Source: CAWEHU01 sp963808965 (GTDB lineage Bacteria; Pseudomonadota; Alphaproteobacteria; Acetobacterales; Acetobacteraceae). From it: a stretch of DNA of 64,000 nucleotides. The number at the start of each line of letters is the position of its first letter. The first letter of the stretch is position 1. Positions 35,747 through 45,109 of the stretch are shown here, piece after piece. The notes beneath the pieces are model-generated. The model had not been told where the DNA came from. It was given only the letters and a program-made list of their open reading frames with translations, and did not search any database. The stretch lies in NCBI GenBank assembly GCA_963808965.1, contig CAWEHU010000017.1:124001-188000 (forward strand), written 5' to 3'. The position numbers were made by a program, and so were the translations under genes.

Positions 35747-36097
35747 CTACTTACAGGTAGTCACCATTATTTCGACAAGAATTTTGGGGTCCGCCATATT
35801 GGCCTGAACGCATGCACGGGCCGGGGCGCCGCCCTGCGGCAGCCAGGCCGACCAGACCGCGTTCATCGCCTCCCGGTCGCGGATGTCCTTGAGCCAAATC
35901 TGGGCTTGCAGGAGCCGGGTCTTGTCGGTCCCGTGTATCTCCAGGATTTCGTCTATCTGACGCAGGACTTCTTCGGTCTGGCCCGCGACGTCCTTCCCGA
36001 GATCGCGGGCGGTGACTCCCTGAACATACACGAATCCGTGATATTCGACGGCTCTCGCCAAGATCGCGTTCGGCTCGGTGCGGATGATCTTGCTCAC
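35747..36097 (-). CDS. RidA family protein
   Basis: 116 residues, Rid/YjgF/UK114 family, trimeric enamine/imine deaminase fold. It has TARDLGKDVAGQTEEVLRQID, the LLQAQIWLKDI segment and the C-terminal PARACVQANMADPKILVEI with the conserved substrate-binding Arg; RidA proper has PARxxVxV, so this is a divergent subgroup. Could protect PLP enzymes or act in a catabolic route. A 263-bp gap follows with nothing recognisable. Confidence 0.85.
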   Translation of the reverse strand: MSKIIRTEPNAILARAVEYHGFVYVQGVTARDLGKDVAGQTEEVLRQIDEILEIHGTDKTRLLQAQIWLKDIRDREAMNAVWSAWLPQGGAPARACVQANMADPKILVEIMVTTCK

Positions 36098-36185
36098 GGC
36101 GTCTCTCTCCCGTCTGGGTCAGGGGGGCTGCGCAGGACAGGGCGCGGCGGGTTCTAGAATTGAGGGGAGGCGGCGAGGGGCTGCC

Positions 36186-36536
36186 TCAATGGGTTGTGGG
36201 CTCCATGACCGGGCCGGCGCCGCGGTCCACGTCCGAGCCCGCGTTGCGGACGCAATCCGAGATCATGGTGTCCCGGCTGTAGCGCTCGCCGAGGCCGCGG
36301 GTGGTAATGCCCGGGACGTAGGAGGACGAGAACGGCGACGCCCGGTTGTCCGACTCGTATCCGGCTCCGCGATTCTGTTCGGCGTAGACCTGGTCCGCAC
36401 GCTGGCGGCAGGCGGCCATCGTCTGCTGGTTCGCGCGAGCCTGCGGGGTCGGCGGGGGAGGGGGCGAGCAGGCCCCAGCCGCGACCAAGGCGAGAAGCGC
36501 AAGCGAGCCGGGGAGAGCGCGCGGCAGGCGTTTCAT
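36186..36536 (-). CDS. Small lipoprotein, unknown function
   Basis: 116 residues; ATG 36536 gives a lipoprotein signal peptide with lipobox LVAAGAC, Cys23 being the lipidated residue. The mature part has an ANQQTMAACRQRADQVYAEQNR helix and two more cysteines, and looks like small outer-membrane-type lipoproteins of Acetobacteraceae with no known role. It overlaps the upstream gene by 4 bp, suggesting co-translation. Confidence 0.65.
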   Translation of the reverse strand: MKRLPRALPGSLALLALVAAGACSPPPPPTPQARANQQTMAACRQRADQVYAEQNRGAGYESDNRASPFSSSYVPGITTRGLGERYSRDTMISDCVRNAGSDVDRGAGPVMEPTTH

Positions 36537-37066
36537 GCGAGTGCTCCTGTCAGCCGCTTCGGATCCGCCGGCCGGTCGAGGAAGGAATGGGCGAGGCGAT
36601 CGCGGAATCCGGTTTCGTCGAACCGGGCATCGGCCGTCAACGGCGCGCTGGCGGCGGTGCGGACGAGGGAGGGGTGCAGTTCCGCGCCCGCCCGTCCCAG
36701 CCGGAACAGCCCGGCGCCCCACCGCGCTCGGCTGAGCAGGTCCACCAGCGCGAGCAGGCGGAGGCAGAGCGACAGGCCGTAGCTCGTATGCATGCCGACG
36801 ATCGCGTCCACGGCTCCCGCCCAGCACCCGGCGTCGCGGTCGGACAAGGCGAGATCGGTGTAGGAGCCGTCATGCCGGCGGAAGCGGAAACCCCGCGCCC
36901 GGCCCCATCGTGAGTTGAGAGCCGCCTCTCGCGCAGCCTCCCACGCCGCCTCGAGATCGCGACTTCGGACGGGCGGCAGGGACTCCGGGGGCAGGTCGAT
37001 CAAGTACGTGACCGAGCCGTCCGTGGTCGCGCCAACTCGCACCGGGGCAGGTGACTCAGGTTCCAT
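36533..37066 (-). CDS. Conserved hypothetical protein
   Basis: 177 residues from ATG 37066 (a GTG at 37114 is an alternative; neither has a clear ribosome binding site). Contains VTYLIDLPPESLPPVRSRDLEAAWEAAREAA and RRHDGSYTDLALSDRDAGCWAGAVDAIVG, then a Leu/Arg-rich helical C-terminus. I recognise no domain. It is coupled (ATGA overlap) to the downstream lipoprotein gene and diverges from the PAS gene. Confidence 0.55.
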   Translation of the reverse strand: MEPESPAPVRVGATTDGSVTYLIDLPPESLPPVRSRDLEAAWEAAREAALNSRWGRARGFRFRRHDGSYTDLALSDRDAGCWAGAVDAIVGMHTSYGLSLCLRLLALVDLLSRARWGAGLFRLGRAGAELHPSLVRTAASAPLTADARFDETGFRDRLAHSFLDRPADPKRLTGALA

Positions 37067-37136
37067 CCAGGATGAAGATGGACCGAGCCCGAGGTTCGCG
37101 CCAGCCCGCGCCACCCCGAGCGCGGAGGACGAAGGT

Positions 37137-37584
37137 ATGAGCTTCGATGCAGAACGCTTCGCCGGGGATCTGGTCCAGCGGATGCCGGACGCGGTGGTGT
37201 ACGCCGATACGGAGGGCGTGATCCGCTACTGGAACCAGGGCGCCGAGCGCATCTTCGGCTTCCAACGGGCCGAGGCCATTGGTCAGACGCTCGACATCAT
37301 GATCCCACCGGCGCTCCGCGAGCGGCACTGGACCGGCTACGACCACACGCTGAAGACGGGAGAGAACGAAGTACGGCGCGGGCGACCTCCTCTCCGTGCC
37401 TGCGGTTCGCAAGGACGGCAGCCGGATTTCGGTGGAGTTCACGATTGTCCCGTTCCATGACTCGGTCGGCCGCATGGTCGGCATCGCCGCGGTGATGCGG
37501 GACATGACGGCGAAGTTCGAGGAGATGAAGGCGCTGCGGCGCCAAGCGTCGGGGCGGCCGGCCGGGTCTACCGCACAACGGTGA
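37137..37584 (+). CDS. PAS domain sensor protein, one frameshift
   Basis: Single PAS domain of about 148 residues. ATG 37137 gives MSFDAERFAGDLVQRMPDAVVYADTEG, followed by IRYWNQGAERIFGF and the GQTLDIMIPPALRERHWTGY helix region. The continuation YGAGDLLSVPAVRKDGSRISVEFTIVP is in another frame; the break is near 37368. It has no output domain, so it may act as a sensor partner, or as a heme/flavin redox sensor. Its 3' end overlaps the convergent CopC-like gene by 17 bp. Confidence 0.75.
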
Positions 37585-37942
37585 AGGCGACCGACCCGTC
37601 GGTGAAGTCGGCGTCCGGCATCGACTTCGCGGCCCAGTGCAGTTCGTAGTCGCCCGGCGCGAGGGCGTCGGCGGAGGCGAACAGAACCTCGGGTGCCGCG
37701 CTCAGCAGCGGAGGCAGGGTCTGCACGAGACGGCCCGCGTTCGTGATGAACAGGCGCGAGTTCCGGTGATCGACCGGCCCGTCGAAGCGGACAAAGTACT
37801 GCGCGTTCCGCCCGTCGACGACGGCCCCGGCCGCCGGGTGAGATTCCATCATGTGCATCGGACGCGCCAGGGCGGACAGCCCAGGGGTGAAGAGCGATAG
37901 CGACGCGATCAATAACCGGACTCTGCTCGCGCGCAATGACAT
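37568..37942 (-). CDS. CopC-like copper resistance domain protein
   Basis: 124 residues from ATG 37942. An N-terminal signal peptide (LLIASLSLFTPGLSALA) precedes a domain that starts with MHMMESHPAAGAVVDGRN, followed by FVRFDGPVDHRNSRLFI and ALAPGDYELHWAAKSMPDADFTDGSVAFTV, the CopC beta-sandwich pattern. The usual N-terminal His of mature CopC is replaced by a PMHM segment. Periplasmic copper binding is the family role; here unproven. Confidence 0.7.
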   Translation of the reverse strand: MSLRASRVRLLIASLSLFTPGLSALARPMHMMESHPAAGAVVDGRNAQYFVRFDGPVDHRNSRLFITNAGRLVQTLPPLLSAAPEVLFASADALAPGDYELHWAAKSMPDADFTDGSVAFTVVR

Positions 37943-37961
37943 GACGGCGAATCCCAACCGG

Positions 37962-39005
37962 TCAGTTGCCGGTCAGCCCTTGCTTGTGTAGCCAATCCTG
38001 GATGAGCCCGGCGATTTGATCGGAGTTCTCATCCATCATCATCATATGCGAGTTGCCGTGGATGCCGAGTGCGGGCAGCTCCATCCAATCGACGTGTCCG
38101 CCAGCCTGCACGATCGCGTCGCGCCAGCGCTCGCTCGGTTTCTGGAAGCTCGGCCAGGGCGGCGAGCGATCCAGATTGTCGCCCCAGATGATCAAGTGCG
38201 GAATCCCCTTCACCCGGGCGGCGTCCGCCTTCTGCGGATCCGGCGCACCGGAAGGTTCCACCAGCACCAGGGCCTTCACCTTATCCGGATTGTTCAGCGC
38301 CGCGTTGTAGCCAAAATTGCCGCCCTGGCTGTGCACGATGATGACGCACGGACAAACCTTCTGCACCTCGGCATCGTAAGCCGCCTGAGTCGCCGCGTCG
38401 TTGCTGGCCCAGCGCGGCACGGATTTCTTCGCGAACTGGTCGAAGGCCGCGACCGGAAAGCGCTCCCCTTCAAACGTTTTGCGCTTGTCGGGTGATGGGT
38501 CGTACGAGCCGGGAGGGCCGATGCGAAACAGCTCCCAAGCCTCCTTCATTGGACGGAAAAAGGGTTCGCTGCTGTAAATCTCCGGGTAGCGGGACCACGA
38601 TGCGCGGCCGCGTTCCACCGCGTCCGATACATAGACATCGTGACCGGCATTGAGGAAGAACTGCTCCCAACCCGGCTTGCCGTCGGGCTTCGTTTCCCAC
38701 GTTACACCAGTAAGGCCCCCGCCGTGCCACATCAGCAGCGGAAAGCGCGCCTTGGGCTCGGCGAGCTTCACGTATTGCACGTACATCTGGCCGGTTTCGA
38801 ACTCTCCATTCGGATCCACCTTGACCGGCGCCATTCCCGCGGTGAACGAGATCTCTTTTTGCGGCAGCCCGGTCAACCGCACCTCGTGGCCGCCGATGTA
38901 GAAGCTGCCGATCTCGTGTACCAGGTAGTCGGCTCGTGCACTGGCCCCGAACATGATCGCACAGCAAGCCAGAGTAAGGAGCTGTCCGACCCGGTGGCTG
39001 TTCAT
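37962..39005 (-). CDS. Alpha/beta hydrolase, exported
   Basis: 347 residues. Signal peptide residues 1-25 (LLTLACCAIMFGASARA). The nucleophile is S226 in the elbow HSQGG; the oxyanion-hole HGGG is at 94-97. The acid and His lie in the C-terminal region (WGDNLDRSPPW and GIHGNSHMMMMDEN). Periplasmic esterase or lipase; substrate unknown. It lies 19 bp upstream of the CopC-like gene on the same strand. Confidence 0.8.
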   Translation of the reverse strand: MNSHRVGQLLTLACCAIMFGASARADYLVHEIGSFYIGGHEVRLTGLPQKEISFTAGMAPVKVDPNGEFETGQMYVQYVKLAEPKARFPLLMWHGGGLTGVTWETKPDGKPGWEQFFLNAGHDVYVSDAVERGRASWSRYPEIYSSEPFFRPMKEAWELFRIGPPGSYDPSPDKRKTFEGERFPVAAFDQFAKKSVPRWASNDAATQAAYDAEVQKVCPCVIIVHSQGGNFGYNAALNNPDKVKALVLVEPSGAPDPQKADAARVKGIPHLIIWGDNLDRSPPWPSFQKPSERWRDAIVQAGGHVDWMELPALGIHGNSHMMMMDENSDQIAGLIQDWLHKQGLTGN

Positions 39006-39317
39006 TGGCTGTTTCCTCCATGCGCCGCAGGTTAGCCCTCCGGCGCGAAACGCATGGAGTGAGCCTGAAGCCAGGAAGCAGAGCGGTCAACGCCGAGCAG
39101 GGAGGGACAGCCGCCAATGTTGACCCGGTGGACGGCCGCTGAGCGCTAGAGGAGCTGCGACTGTGAAGATGCACAATTCCTCGCAATCCTGGCGAGGTTA
39201 TCCGCGAGCCTGCCCCAAAACCGCTTGGTCTCACAGTGATGGCAGCCGCCAGGGGGGCTCGGCGGGACGCGCAGCCAAGTTTTTTGGATACCGGAAAGCC
39301 GATCTTGCGCACCGATC
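39006..39317. other. non-coding stretch, nothing recognised
   Basis: Region upstream of the minus-strand hydrolase gene. It probably carries that gene's promoter, but I can point to no convincing box, repeat or small gene. Confidence 0.4.
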
Positions 39318-39656
39318 TTGATAACGGAGAATTCTGTGTGGATCGTAGTGCGGGAAGCAGCTTTTGATCCCGCTGTGATTCCCTCGGTCGATCAGTTCAA
39401 TGGGAATGGAGGGCGGCTTCTTGACCCCGATTTCCCAATCGGGATTGAGCGGCCAAACCTCACAGCGATGCTGTGGAACACGCCCAAGAACGGGGAGCCG
39501 CTTCGGATAATCGAAATCAGTGGTCTGTCTTTGACCCGCAACCGATAATGCTCTTCGATGGTTTTGTCTTCTATATCAGCTTCTGCGACGAGGCCTGTCG
39601 GCCGGGACTGTACTCGGTCGGGAGCCATTTATCAGGGCGCTGTCAAACAGCATCAC
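39318..39656 (+). pseudogene. possible broken gene of unknown function
   Basis: Two adjacent frames look coding: one with RLLDPDFPIGIERPNLTAML and NTPKNGEPLRIIEI, and a second starting about base 39515 with QWSVFDPQPIMLFDGFVF and ISFCDEACRPGLYSV. The second would simply continue the first after a one-base shift. I recognise no family. It could be a small accessory gene with a sequence error, or a remnant. Confidence 0.3.
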
Positions 39657-40585
39657 CGCTCTGCGGCATGGGAAGGAGTTCCTTCCGGCATCATCGCACC
39701 CACCAGTCGCTCCCGCGCCGCCCCTCCCGCCTCTAAGTTACGTGCGTTCACGATGGCGAGCCGGAAACCGCCCGGCGGCATGGGGTGCAACGCAGGATCC
39801 CGATCCTCGTAGAACGTGATCTGCACGCTCGATACGCCGGGCATCGCCCAGAACCTCGTCGCACCACCTCGCGCGGCGGATGCCGGTAGCGCGCCGTGCG
39901 GGCCGAACAGGACGACGCTGTAACCGTCCGTCCGGTCCGCATCGGCGTACTCCCATCTTCCCTCGGCGTACAGCCGGATCAGCGCCTCCACCCAGCCCGC
40001 GCCATAAAGATCCGGCCATTGATCGGCGAAGCGGAGATGCGCCTCGATGATGCGGCCGCCGATCGTCTCCACATTCAGCATCCCGGTGTAGCCGCGCAGA
40101 TGCGCGCGCGCCCACGCGCCGCAGTGCGTCTCCAGCGCGGGATACGGGGCCGCGTGGATGTTCCAGTGATCGAACGTGCCGCCCGGCGCCGGCGCTCCGG
40201 TCGTGTGGCGCCACCAGCGCGGCTCGCCGTCCACCAGCGCGACATCGGTGCTGACATGTTCGCCTTCCAGCAGCGTCATCCACATATGCCCGGCGGTGAG
40301 CGCGTCCCTGTATTCCGCTGCCGAACCGATCACTCGGCTGCCGGAGCCCATGCCGCGCAAATTCACGATCGGCTTCGAGAACACCGGAAAGCGCGGCGGC
40401 ATGACACCGTGCGGCGCGGCGTCCAGACCCTGCGACAGCGCGACCGCGAGCTTGTCGTAGACCCAGCGATGCACGGGGTACCAGACCCAGGCGTCGGAAT
40501 CCTCGGTCGGCACGTTCACGCCGTCCGGGCACGGCACGCCCGCGAAATACTGGAGCCGCCAGGGATCGGCCTCGCAGACCGGCAT
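39653..40585 (-). CDS. ATP-grasp-like protein at end of cox accessory operon
   Basis: 310 residues starting MPVCEADPWRLQYFAGVPCPDG. The pattern PVFSKPIVNLRGMGSGSR, then HMWMTLLEGEHVSTDVALVDGEPRWWRHT and GMLNVETIGGRIIEAHLRF resembles the nucleotide-binding and Mg-binding parts of ATP-grasp enzymes, though key residues cannot be fixed by eye. It starts 6 bp after the MobA-like stop, so it is co-transcribed with the molybdenum enzyme maturation genes. Function in that pathway is not described to my knowledge. Confidence 0.6.
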   Translation of the reverse strand: MPVCEADPWRLQYFAGVPCPDGVNVPTEDSDAWVWYPVHRWVYDKLAVALSQGLDAAPHGVMPPRFPVFSKPIVNLRGMGSGSRVIGSAAEYRDALTAGHMWMTLLEGEHVSTDVALVDGEPRWWRHTTGAPAPGGTFDHWNIHAAPYPALETHCGAWARAHLRGYTGMLNVETIGGRIIEAHLRFADQWPDLYGAGWVEALIRLYAEGRWEYADADRTDGYSVVLFGPHGALPASAARGGATRFWAMPGVSSVQITFYEDRDPALHPMPPGGFRLAIVNARNLEAGGAARERLVGAMMPEGTPSHAAER

Positions 40586-40591
40586 GCGGGT

Positions 40592-42275
40592 TCAGCGCGG
40601 ACCCGCCGCGCCGATCCCCTCGGGGCGGAGGCGCGCGGGGCAGGGTGGCCAGCTCTTCCGTCGTGTCGAAGTCGCGCAGCACGGCATCCTCGCCCACCTC
40701 CACCTCCGCGACCGCATCCAGGTGACGGCCGAGCAGGAAGCGCGCGCCGGAATCGCCGGTGATGCCGAGGATCTCGGGGAAGAAGCGCCGGTCCCACAGC
40801 ATCGGGTTGCCTTGCTTGCCGCGGAAGGTGGGCAGCACGATCAGCCGTCCCTCGTCGCGGTCATAGGCGTCGAGCAGGCGATCGATGATCCGCCCGGTGA
40901 CCAGCGGCATGTCGCCGAGGCAGACGATCGCGGCGGCGCAGTCCTCGGGCACCGCGGCGATGCCCGCCTTGAGGCTCGCCGAGAGTCCCTCCGCGTAGTC
41001 GGGCGCGTGCACGAAGCGCACGGGCTTGCCCGCGAGCGCCTTTTCGACCTGCTCGGCCTGATGGCCGGTGACAACCAGGATCGGCCGGGCGTGGCTCGAC
41101 AGCACGTTGTCCACGACGCGGGCGATCATCGGCTTGCCCGTTTTGTCCGCGAGCAGCAGCTTGTTATGCGGCGCCATGCGGCGGGAGCGGCCAGCGGCGA
41201 GCACCACGGCCGCGATGGTCGGGCGCGCTGCGCGGGGCGGGACCGGTTTGCGGCCGTCGCGGGCGCCTTCTCGCGCGGCATCGGCCGTGCTTCCATTTCC
41301 TTGAGCAGGCCGCCGACGCCCATTCGCATCACTTCGGCGGGACCGACCGGCAATCCGGCGAACAGCCGCGGCAGCACGAAGTCGATGCCGTTCAGCTTCG
41401 GGCTGCGCGCGCATCCGGGCAGCACCAGCGCGGGACGCGCCCCGATCCGGCCGACGCAAATGAGGTTGCCGGGATCGACCGGCATCCCGAAATGCACGAT
41501 CTCACCGCCCGCGCGCACGATGCCCGCCGGGCCGACATCCCGCCGGTCCACGACCGCCGAGGCGCCCGACCACGAGCAGCAATTCCGCCCCCTGCGCGAC
41601 CAGTGATTCGAGCGCCCGCGCGACGGCGATTTCCTCGTGCGGGCAGCGCAATGGCGGCAGCAGCGAGCCGGTGAGCGCGGTCACGCGCGCGCTCAGTCGC
41701 CTCGACCGTCTTTTCGATCACGCTCTGCTTCAGTCCCGGCAGCTCGGTCGCCGACCATCCCGACCTTGAGCGGCCGGAACGGATGCAGCGTCAGCGCCGG
41801 CGGCCGCTGACGTGCCAGCGCGACCGCGACATCGAGCAGCGGGCCGGGCACGGCGAAGGGGATCACCTTGATCGTCGCGACCATGTCGCGCGCGCGCGAC
41901 GACCGCGTAGTCGGGCAAGGTGCCGACGGTCAGCGCCTCATCGACCGCGTTCACCCGGTCGATCTTCGCCACATCGACCCGCAGCAGGCCTGGCACCTCG
42001 GCTGTCAGGTTCACCCGTCCGGTCGCCGCGCGGCTGCGCGACAACAGCGGCGAGACGAAGGGCTCGGCGAGGCGGTCCGCGCAGATGTCCTCCGGCACGT
42101 CGCCGGGATCGAGCCGGGCGCGATCACCTCCTTATGGCCCGCCTCCCGCAAGCGCGGCGACCGCGGCCTCGTCGAGCAGCGACCCCTTGCGGATCATCGC
42201 GCTCGGCGAGCCGGTGGGAATGCGCGCATGATCGCGCCCTCGCGCCTCGCTGAGCGGAACCGGGCCGAACCTCAT
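40592..42275 (-). CDS. Molybdopterin-binding/MobA-like NTP transferase fusion, several frameshifts
   Basis: The gene starts at ATG 42275 (MRFGPVPLSEA) in an ATGA junction with the XdhC stop. First domain (about residues 1-330): MoeA/MogA-like, with VNLTAEVPGLLRVDVAKIDRVNAVDEALT, then IVHFGMPVDPGNLICVG and ALVLPGCARSPKLNGIDFVLPRL. Second domain: nucleotidyltransferase with AAVVLAAGRSRRMAPHNKLLL, VCLGDMPLV and GNPMLWDRRFFPEI. The segments lie in at least four frames, with breaks near 42230, 41870, 41690, 41520-41300 and 40620. The rejoined length of about 550 residues matches the known fusion that attaches cytidylate to molybdopterin for CoxL-type enzymes. Confidence 0.75.
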
Positions 42276-42979
42276 GCCGCCTGGCTTCTGCGGCGAGCGC
42301 CGCGCCGCGCCGCACGGCGACGAGTCTCGGCGAGGATGGATAGCGCGATCTCCGGCGCGGTCACCGCCTCGATCGCGAGTCCGACAGGACCCGAATTCGT
42401 GCGAGCGCCGCCTCGTCATGGCCGAGCGCGCGAAGGCGCTGAAGCCGTGCCGCATGGGTTTTCCGCGAGCCAAGCGCGCCGATGTAGAATGCGGGCGATT
42501 TCAGCGCGCGGTCGAGCGCCGGATCGTCGAGCTTCGGGTCGTGCGTGAGCGTCACGACCGCGGTGCGCGCGTCCGGGCTTCAGCGCATCCATCGCCTCGT
42601 CCGGCCAGTCGGTCGAGACGGTAACGTTCGGGAAACGCTCGCCCGTCGCGAAGGAGCGGCGCGGATCGACGACGATCACCGCCAGGCCGAGTTGCGCGGC
42701 GAGCGGGACCAGCGCCTGCGCGATATGCACCGCGCCGACCACCATCGAGCCGGAGCGGCGGGTTGTGGACGTGCAGGAACCAATCGTCGCCGCCGATCTT
42801 CGGACCGTGCGGCTTTGATCGTCCCGCATGCGCCTGCCCGGCGGCGGCGTTCAATTCCGGCGGTGCGTCGCCGGGTCGGGCAAGAGCCGTTGCGCCCCGT
42901 CCGGGAGGCGAGTCGCCAATGCTATCGGGCGCTGCGCCGCCCGCGCTTCCTGGATCGCGGCGAGCAGCGCCGCGTTCAC
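42272..42979 (-). CDS. coxF: XdhC/CoxF family protein, several frameshifts
   Basis: Second XdhC-family gene. GTG 42979 overlaps the upstream stop (GTGA). N-terminal segment VNAALLAAIQEARAAQRPIAL, middle MVVGAVHIAQALVPLAAQLGLAVIVVDPR with the NAD-type Rossmann GAVHIA motif, RFPNVTV-ST-DWPDEA, and C-terminal SPAFYIGALGSRKTHAARLQRL followed by GLAIEAVTAPEIALSILAETRR. These lie in different frames with breaks near 42855, 42800, 42560 and 42385. The protein binds and delivers sulfurated Mo cofactor in related systems. Ends at TGA 42272-42274. Confidence 0.72.
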
Positions 42980-43302
42980 GCGAGGCGTTCCACGAACACC
43001 TTCACCTTGCCGCCGCAGGCGAGCCCGACCTCCCAGGCGCGCTCGTTCGTCACGCCGAAATCGAGCAGCTGCGGCGCGCCGCTCTCGATGGTGCGGATGG
43101 CAGCTTCGGCGACCGCGCCCTCGATGCAGCCGCCACTGACCGAGCCCGCCATCTTGCCGGACTTGGTCACGGCCATCTGGCTCCCGGCCGGCCGGGGCGA
43201 ACTGCCCCAGGTCTCGGTCACGGTCGCGAGCGCGACCTGTTCGCCCGCGGCGCACCAATTCGCGGCGACGGACAGCACATCCTCGGCTTCGGTTGGGCTC
43301 AT
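42976..43302 (-). CDS. XdhC/CoxI family short protein
   Basis: 108 residues, intact. It is only the N-terminal XdhC_CoxI domain: VLSVAANWCAAGEQVALATVTETWGSSPRPAG, then MAGSVSGGCIEGAV with the conserved Cys, and FGVTNERAWEVGLACGGKVKVFVE. ATGA overlap with coxE upstream and GTGA overlap with coxF downstream show tight coupling. Splitting of the XdhC function into two genes is common in cox loci. Confidence 0.88.
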   Translation of the reverse strand: MSPTEAEDVLSVAANWCAAGEQVALATVTETWGSSPRPAGSQMAVTKSGKMAGSVSGGCIEGAVAEAAIRTIESGAPQLLDFGVTNERAWEVGLACGGKVKVFVERLA

Positions 43303-44538
43303 GCGGGCCTCATCCTCCAGGGCACCCCGCCGCGTGCGGGCGCGGGACGGGAAAGCAAATCGACCAGTTCGCGCAGGCTGGCCAGATTGTGGACCGGGCG
43401 GAACTCGTCCACATGCGGCAGCATCGCGCGGATGCCCTGCGATCTTGGCTCGAACCCCGCCCAGCGCAACAGCGGATTGAGCCAGATCAGCCGCCGCGAG
43501 GAACGGTGCAGCCGGTCCATGTTCTCGGCCAGCATCCGCATCCCGTCCTGCTCGCGCGGCCGGTCCAGCCCGTCGGTGATGAGCAGCACCACCGCGCCCT
43601 GCCCGAGCACCCGCTTGGCCCAGCGGCGGTTGAACTGGGCCAGCGCCTCGCCGATCCGCGTGCCGCCGGACCAGTCCGGCACGACATGCGCGACCATCTG
43701 GAAGGCCCTTTCCGGATCGCGATGGCGGAGCTGGCGGGTGATGTTGGAGAGGCGTGTGCCGAACAGGAACACATGCACGCGCGCCCGGTCGTTCGTGACC
43801 GCGTGCAGGAAGTGGAGCAGGATTTGCGCGTAGCGTCCCATGCTGCCGCTGATGTCGCAGAGCACGACGAGCGGCGGCGGACACCGCACGCGACGGCTGC
43901 GCGCGATGGCCAGGATTTCGCCGCCTTGCCGCAGGCTCGCGCGGATCGTGCGGCGCAGGTCGGGTGTCGGTCCGCGCGGGTCGGGCCTCAGCCTCCGGGT
44001 TCGCCGCAGGTCGAGCGGGAGGGTGAGGCGGCGAATCTCCGCCTTGGCCTGCCCGATCTCGGCGGCGCTCATCGCCTCGAAATCCATCGTTTGCAGGCGC
44101 TCGCGCTCGCTCACCGTGAGCGCGGCGTCGGTCGGCGGCTTCTCGTCCCGGCGCGGGCGGCGTCTCGCGCGGCGGCGCGAACGCCTCGGCCGACCCGGCG
44201 GCTTCCGGCCGGGGCGCGCTTGCGTTCCTTGTGCTTCTGCGCGTCGGCGAGTGCCTGGGCCACCTCCTGGCGCGGGCCGGCCGGGTCGCGCCAGAACAGG
44301 GCGAACGCCTGGTCGAACACGTCCTGATGCTCGTGCCGGTGGATCATCGCCGCGCGCAGCGCGGTCCGCGCCTCGGTGCGGCTGCCGAGATCGACGAGAG
44401 CGAGCGCCTGTTGCGCGGCGATTGCCTCGGCCGGCCCGACCGGCAGCCCCGCCCGCCGCAGCAGCCGCGCGAAGTGCATGACATTGGCGGCGAGCGTGCC
44501 GGTACCGCGCGGATCGGATTCACGGCAGGGGTCCCCAT
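43299..44538 (-). CDS. coxE: CoxE-type VWA protein, frameshifted
   Basis: VWA-domain partner of the AAA protein CoxD. AGGAGCT precedes ATG 44538; the protein starts MGTPAVNPIRA and then shifts frame near 44508 (one G missing in GCGCGGTACC) into GTLAANVMHFARLLRRAGLPVGP. A second break near 44180 leads to the intact 271-residue C-terminal part. The MIDAS motif is DISGSMGRYAQ (DxSxS), with SGGTRIGEAL and LLITDGLDR supplying the other metal ligands. In known systems CoxD and CoxE remodel the apo-enzyme to finish the active site. Confidence 0.82.
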
Positions 44539-44664
44539 CCGGTTAGCTCCTGCAAAGCCACTGACGCTTAGGACAGGATATTCACCTTTCATCCTGGTCG
44601 AGCTTTGGCGAGACGAACTATATGCACCATAGGTTTTCGCCGCATGATTACCGGAGGAAAGGAA

Positions 44665-45109
44665 GTGGCCGAGTCCGAGTTGCTTTCAATTCAGCTTCCG
44701 GCCGAAGTCCACGCCCGAATGAGGCCGTTGCCGCTCGTCACGGGAAATCCGTGGGAGAATTCTGGGCGAGATCGTCGAGCGCTTCCTTTCTGAGCGGAGC
44801 CGGCAACCTCCTGATTTGTCCTCAGTGCTGGTAAGGCTACGCGGGAAAGCCGTGGACCTACGCCAACGCGGAATTTCCGGCCTTTGGGTTTTCGGGTCTA
44901 CCGCGCGTGGAGACGCCCGGCCAGACAGCGATATCGATCTGATCGCGGAGTTCGCCCCGGAAGCTCGCGTTTCCATGACCGGTTTCGCGGCCTATCGCGC
45001 TGACCTCGCCGATTTGCTCAAGTGGCCGGTGGATTTGGCCGAGTGGCAGGTTCTGCGTCCCCCGGTCCTGGATGCAGCGCGGCGCGAGGCCGTTTCAAGC
45101 GTGTATTGA
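44665..45109 (+). CDS. MntA-like nucleotidyltransferase with RHH-like N-terminus, two frameshifts
   Basis: GTG 44665 follows GGAGGAAAGGA. The N-terminus AESELLSIQLPAEVHARM, AVAARHGKSVGEF and GEIVERFLSERS lies in three frames (breaks near 44720 and 44760, each explainable by one base) and looks like a ribbon-helix-helix domain. The rest is the minimal nucleotidyltransferase: GLWVFGSTARGDARPDSDIDLIAEF carries the GSx9DxD active-site motif. In MntA-HepT systems this protein AMPylates and silences the HepT RNase. It overlaps the HepT-like gene by TGATG. Confidence 0.75.

Noticed and set aside
39738..41459. A single 573-codon minus-strand gene joining the MobA-like domain to a long tail
   Set aside because: The C-terminal 290 codons are a shadow of the ATP-grasp-like gene in another frame; the proper MobA end is TGA at 40592-40594 after a frame correction.
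40592..44538. Reading the MobA-like, XdhC and CoxE genes as decayed pseudogenes
   Set aside because: The break type is the same as in essential ribosomal genes, and the intact neighbours keep coupled starts and stops (ATGA, GTGA), so sequence error is more likely than decay.
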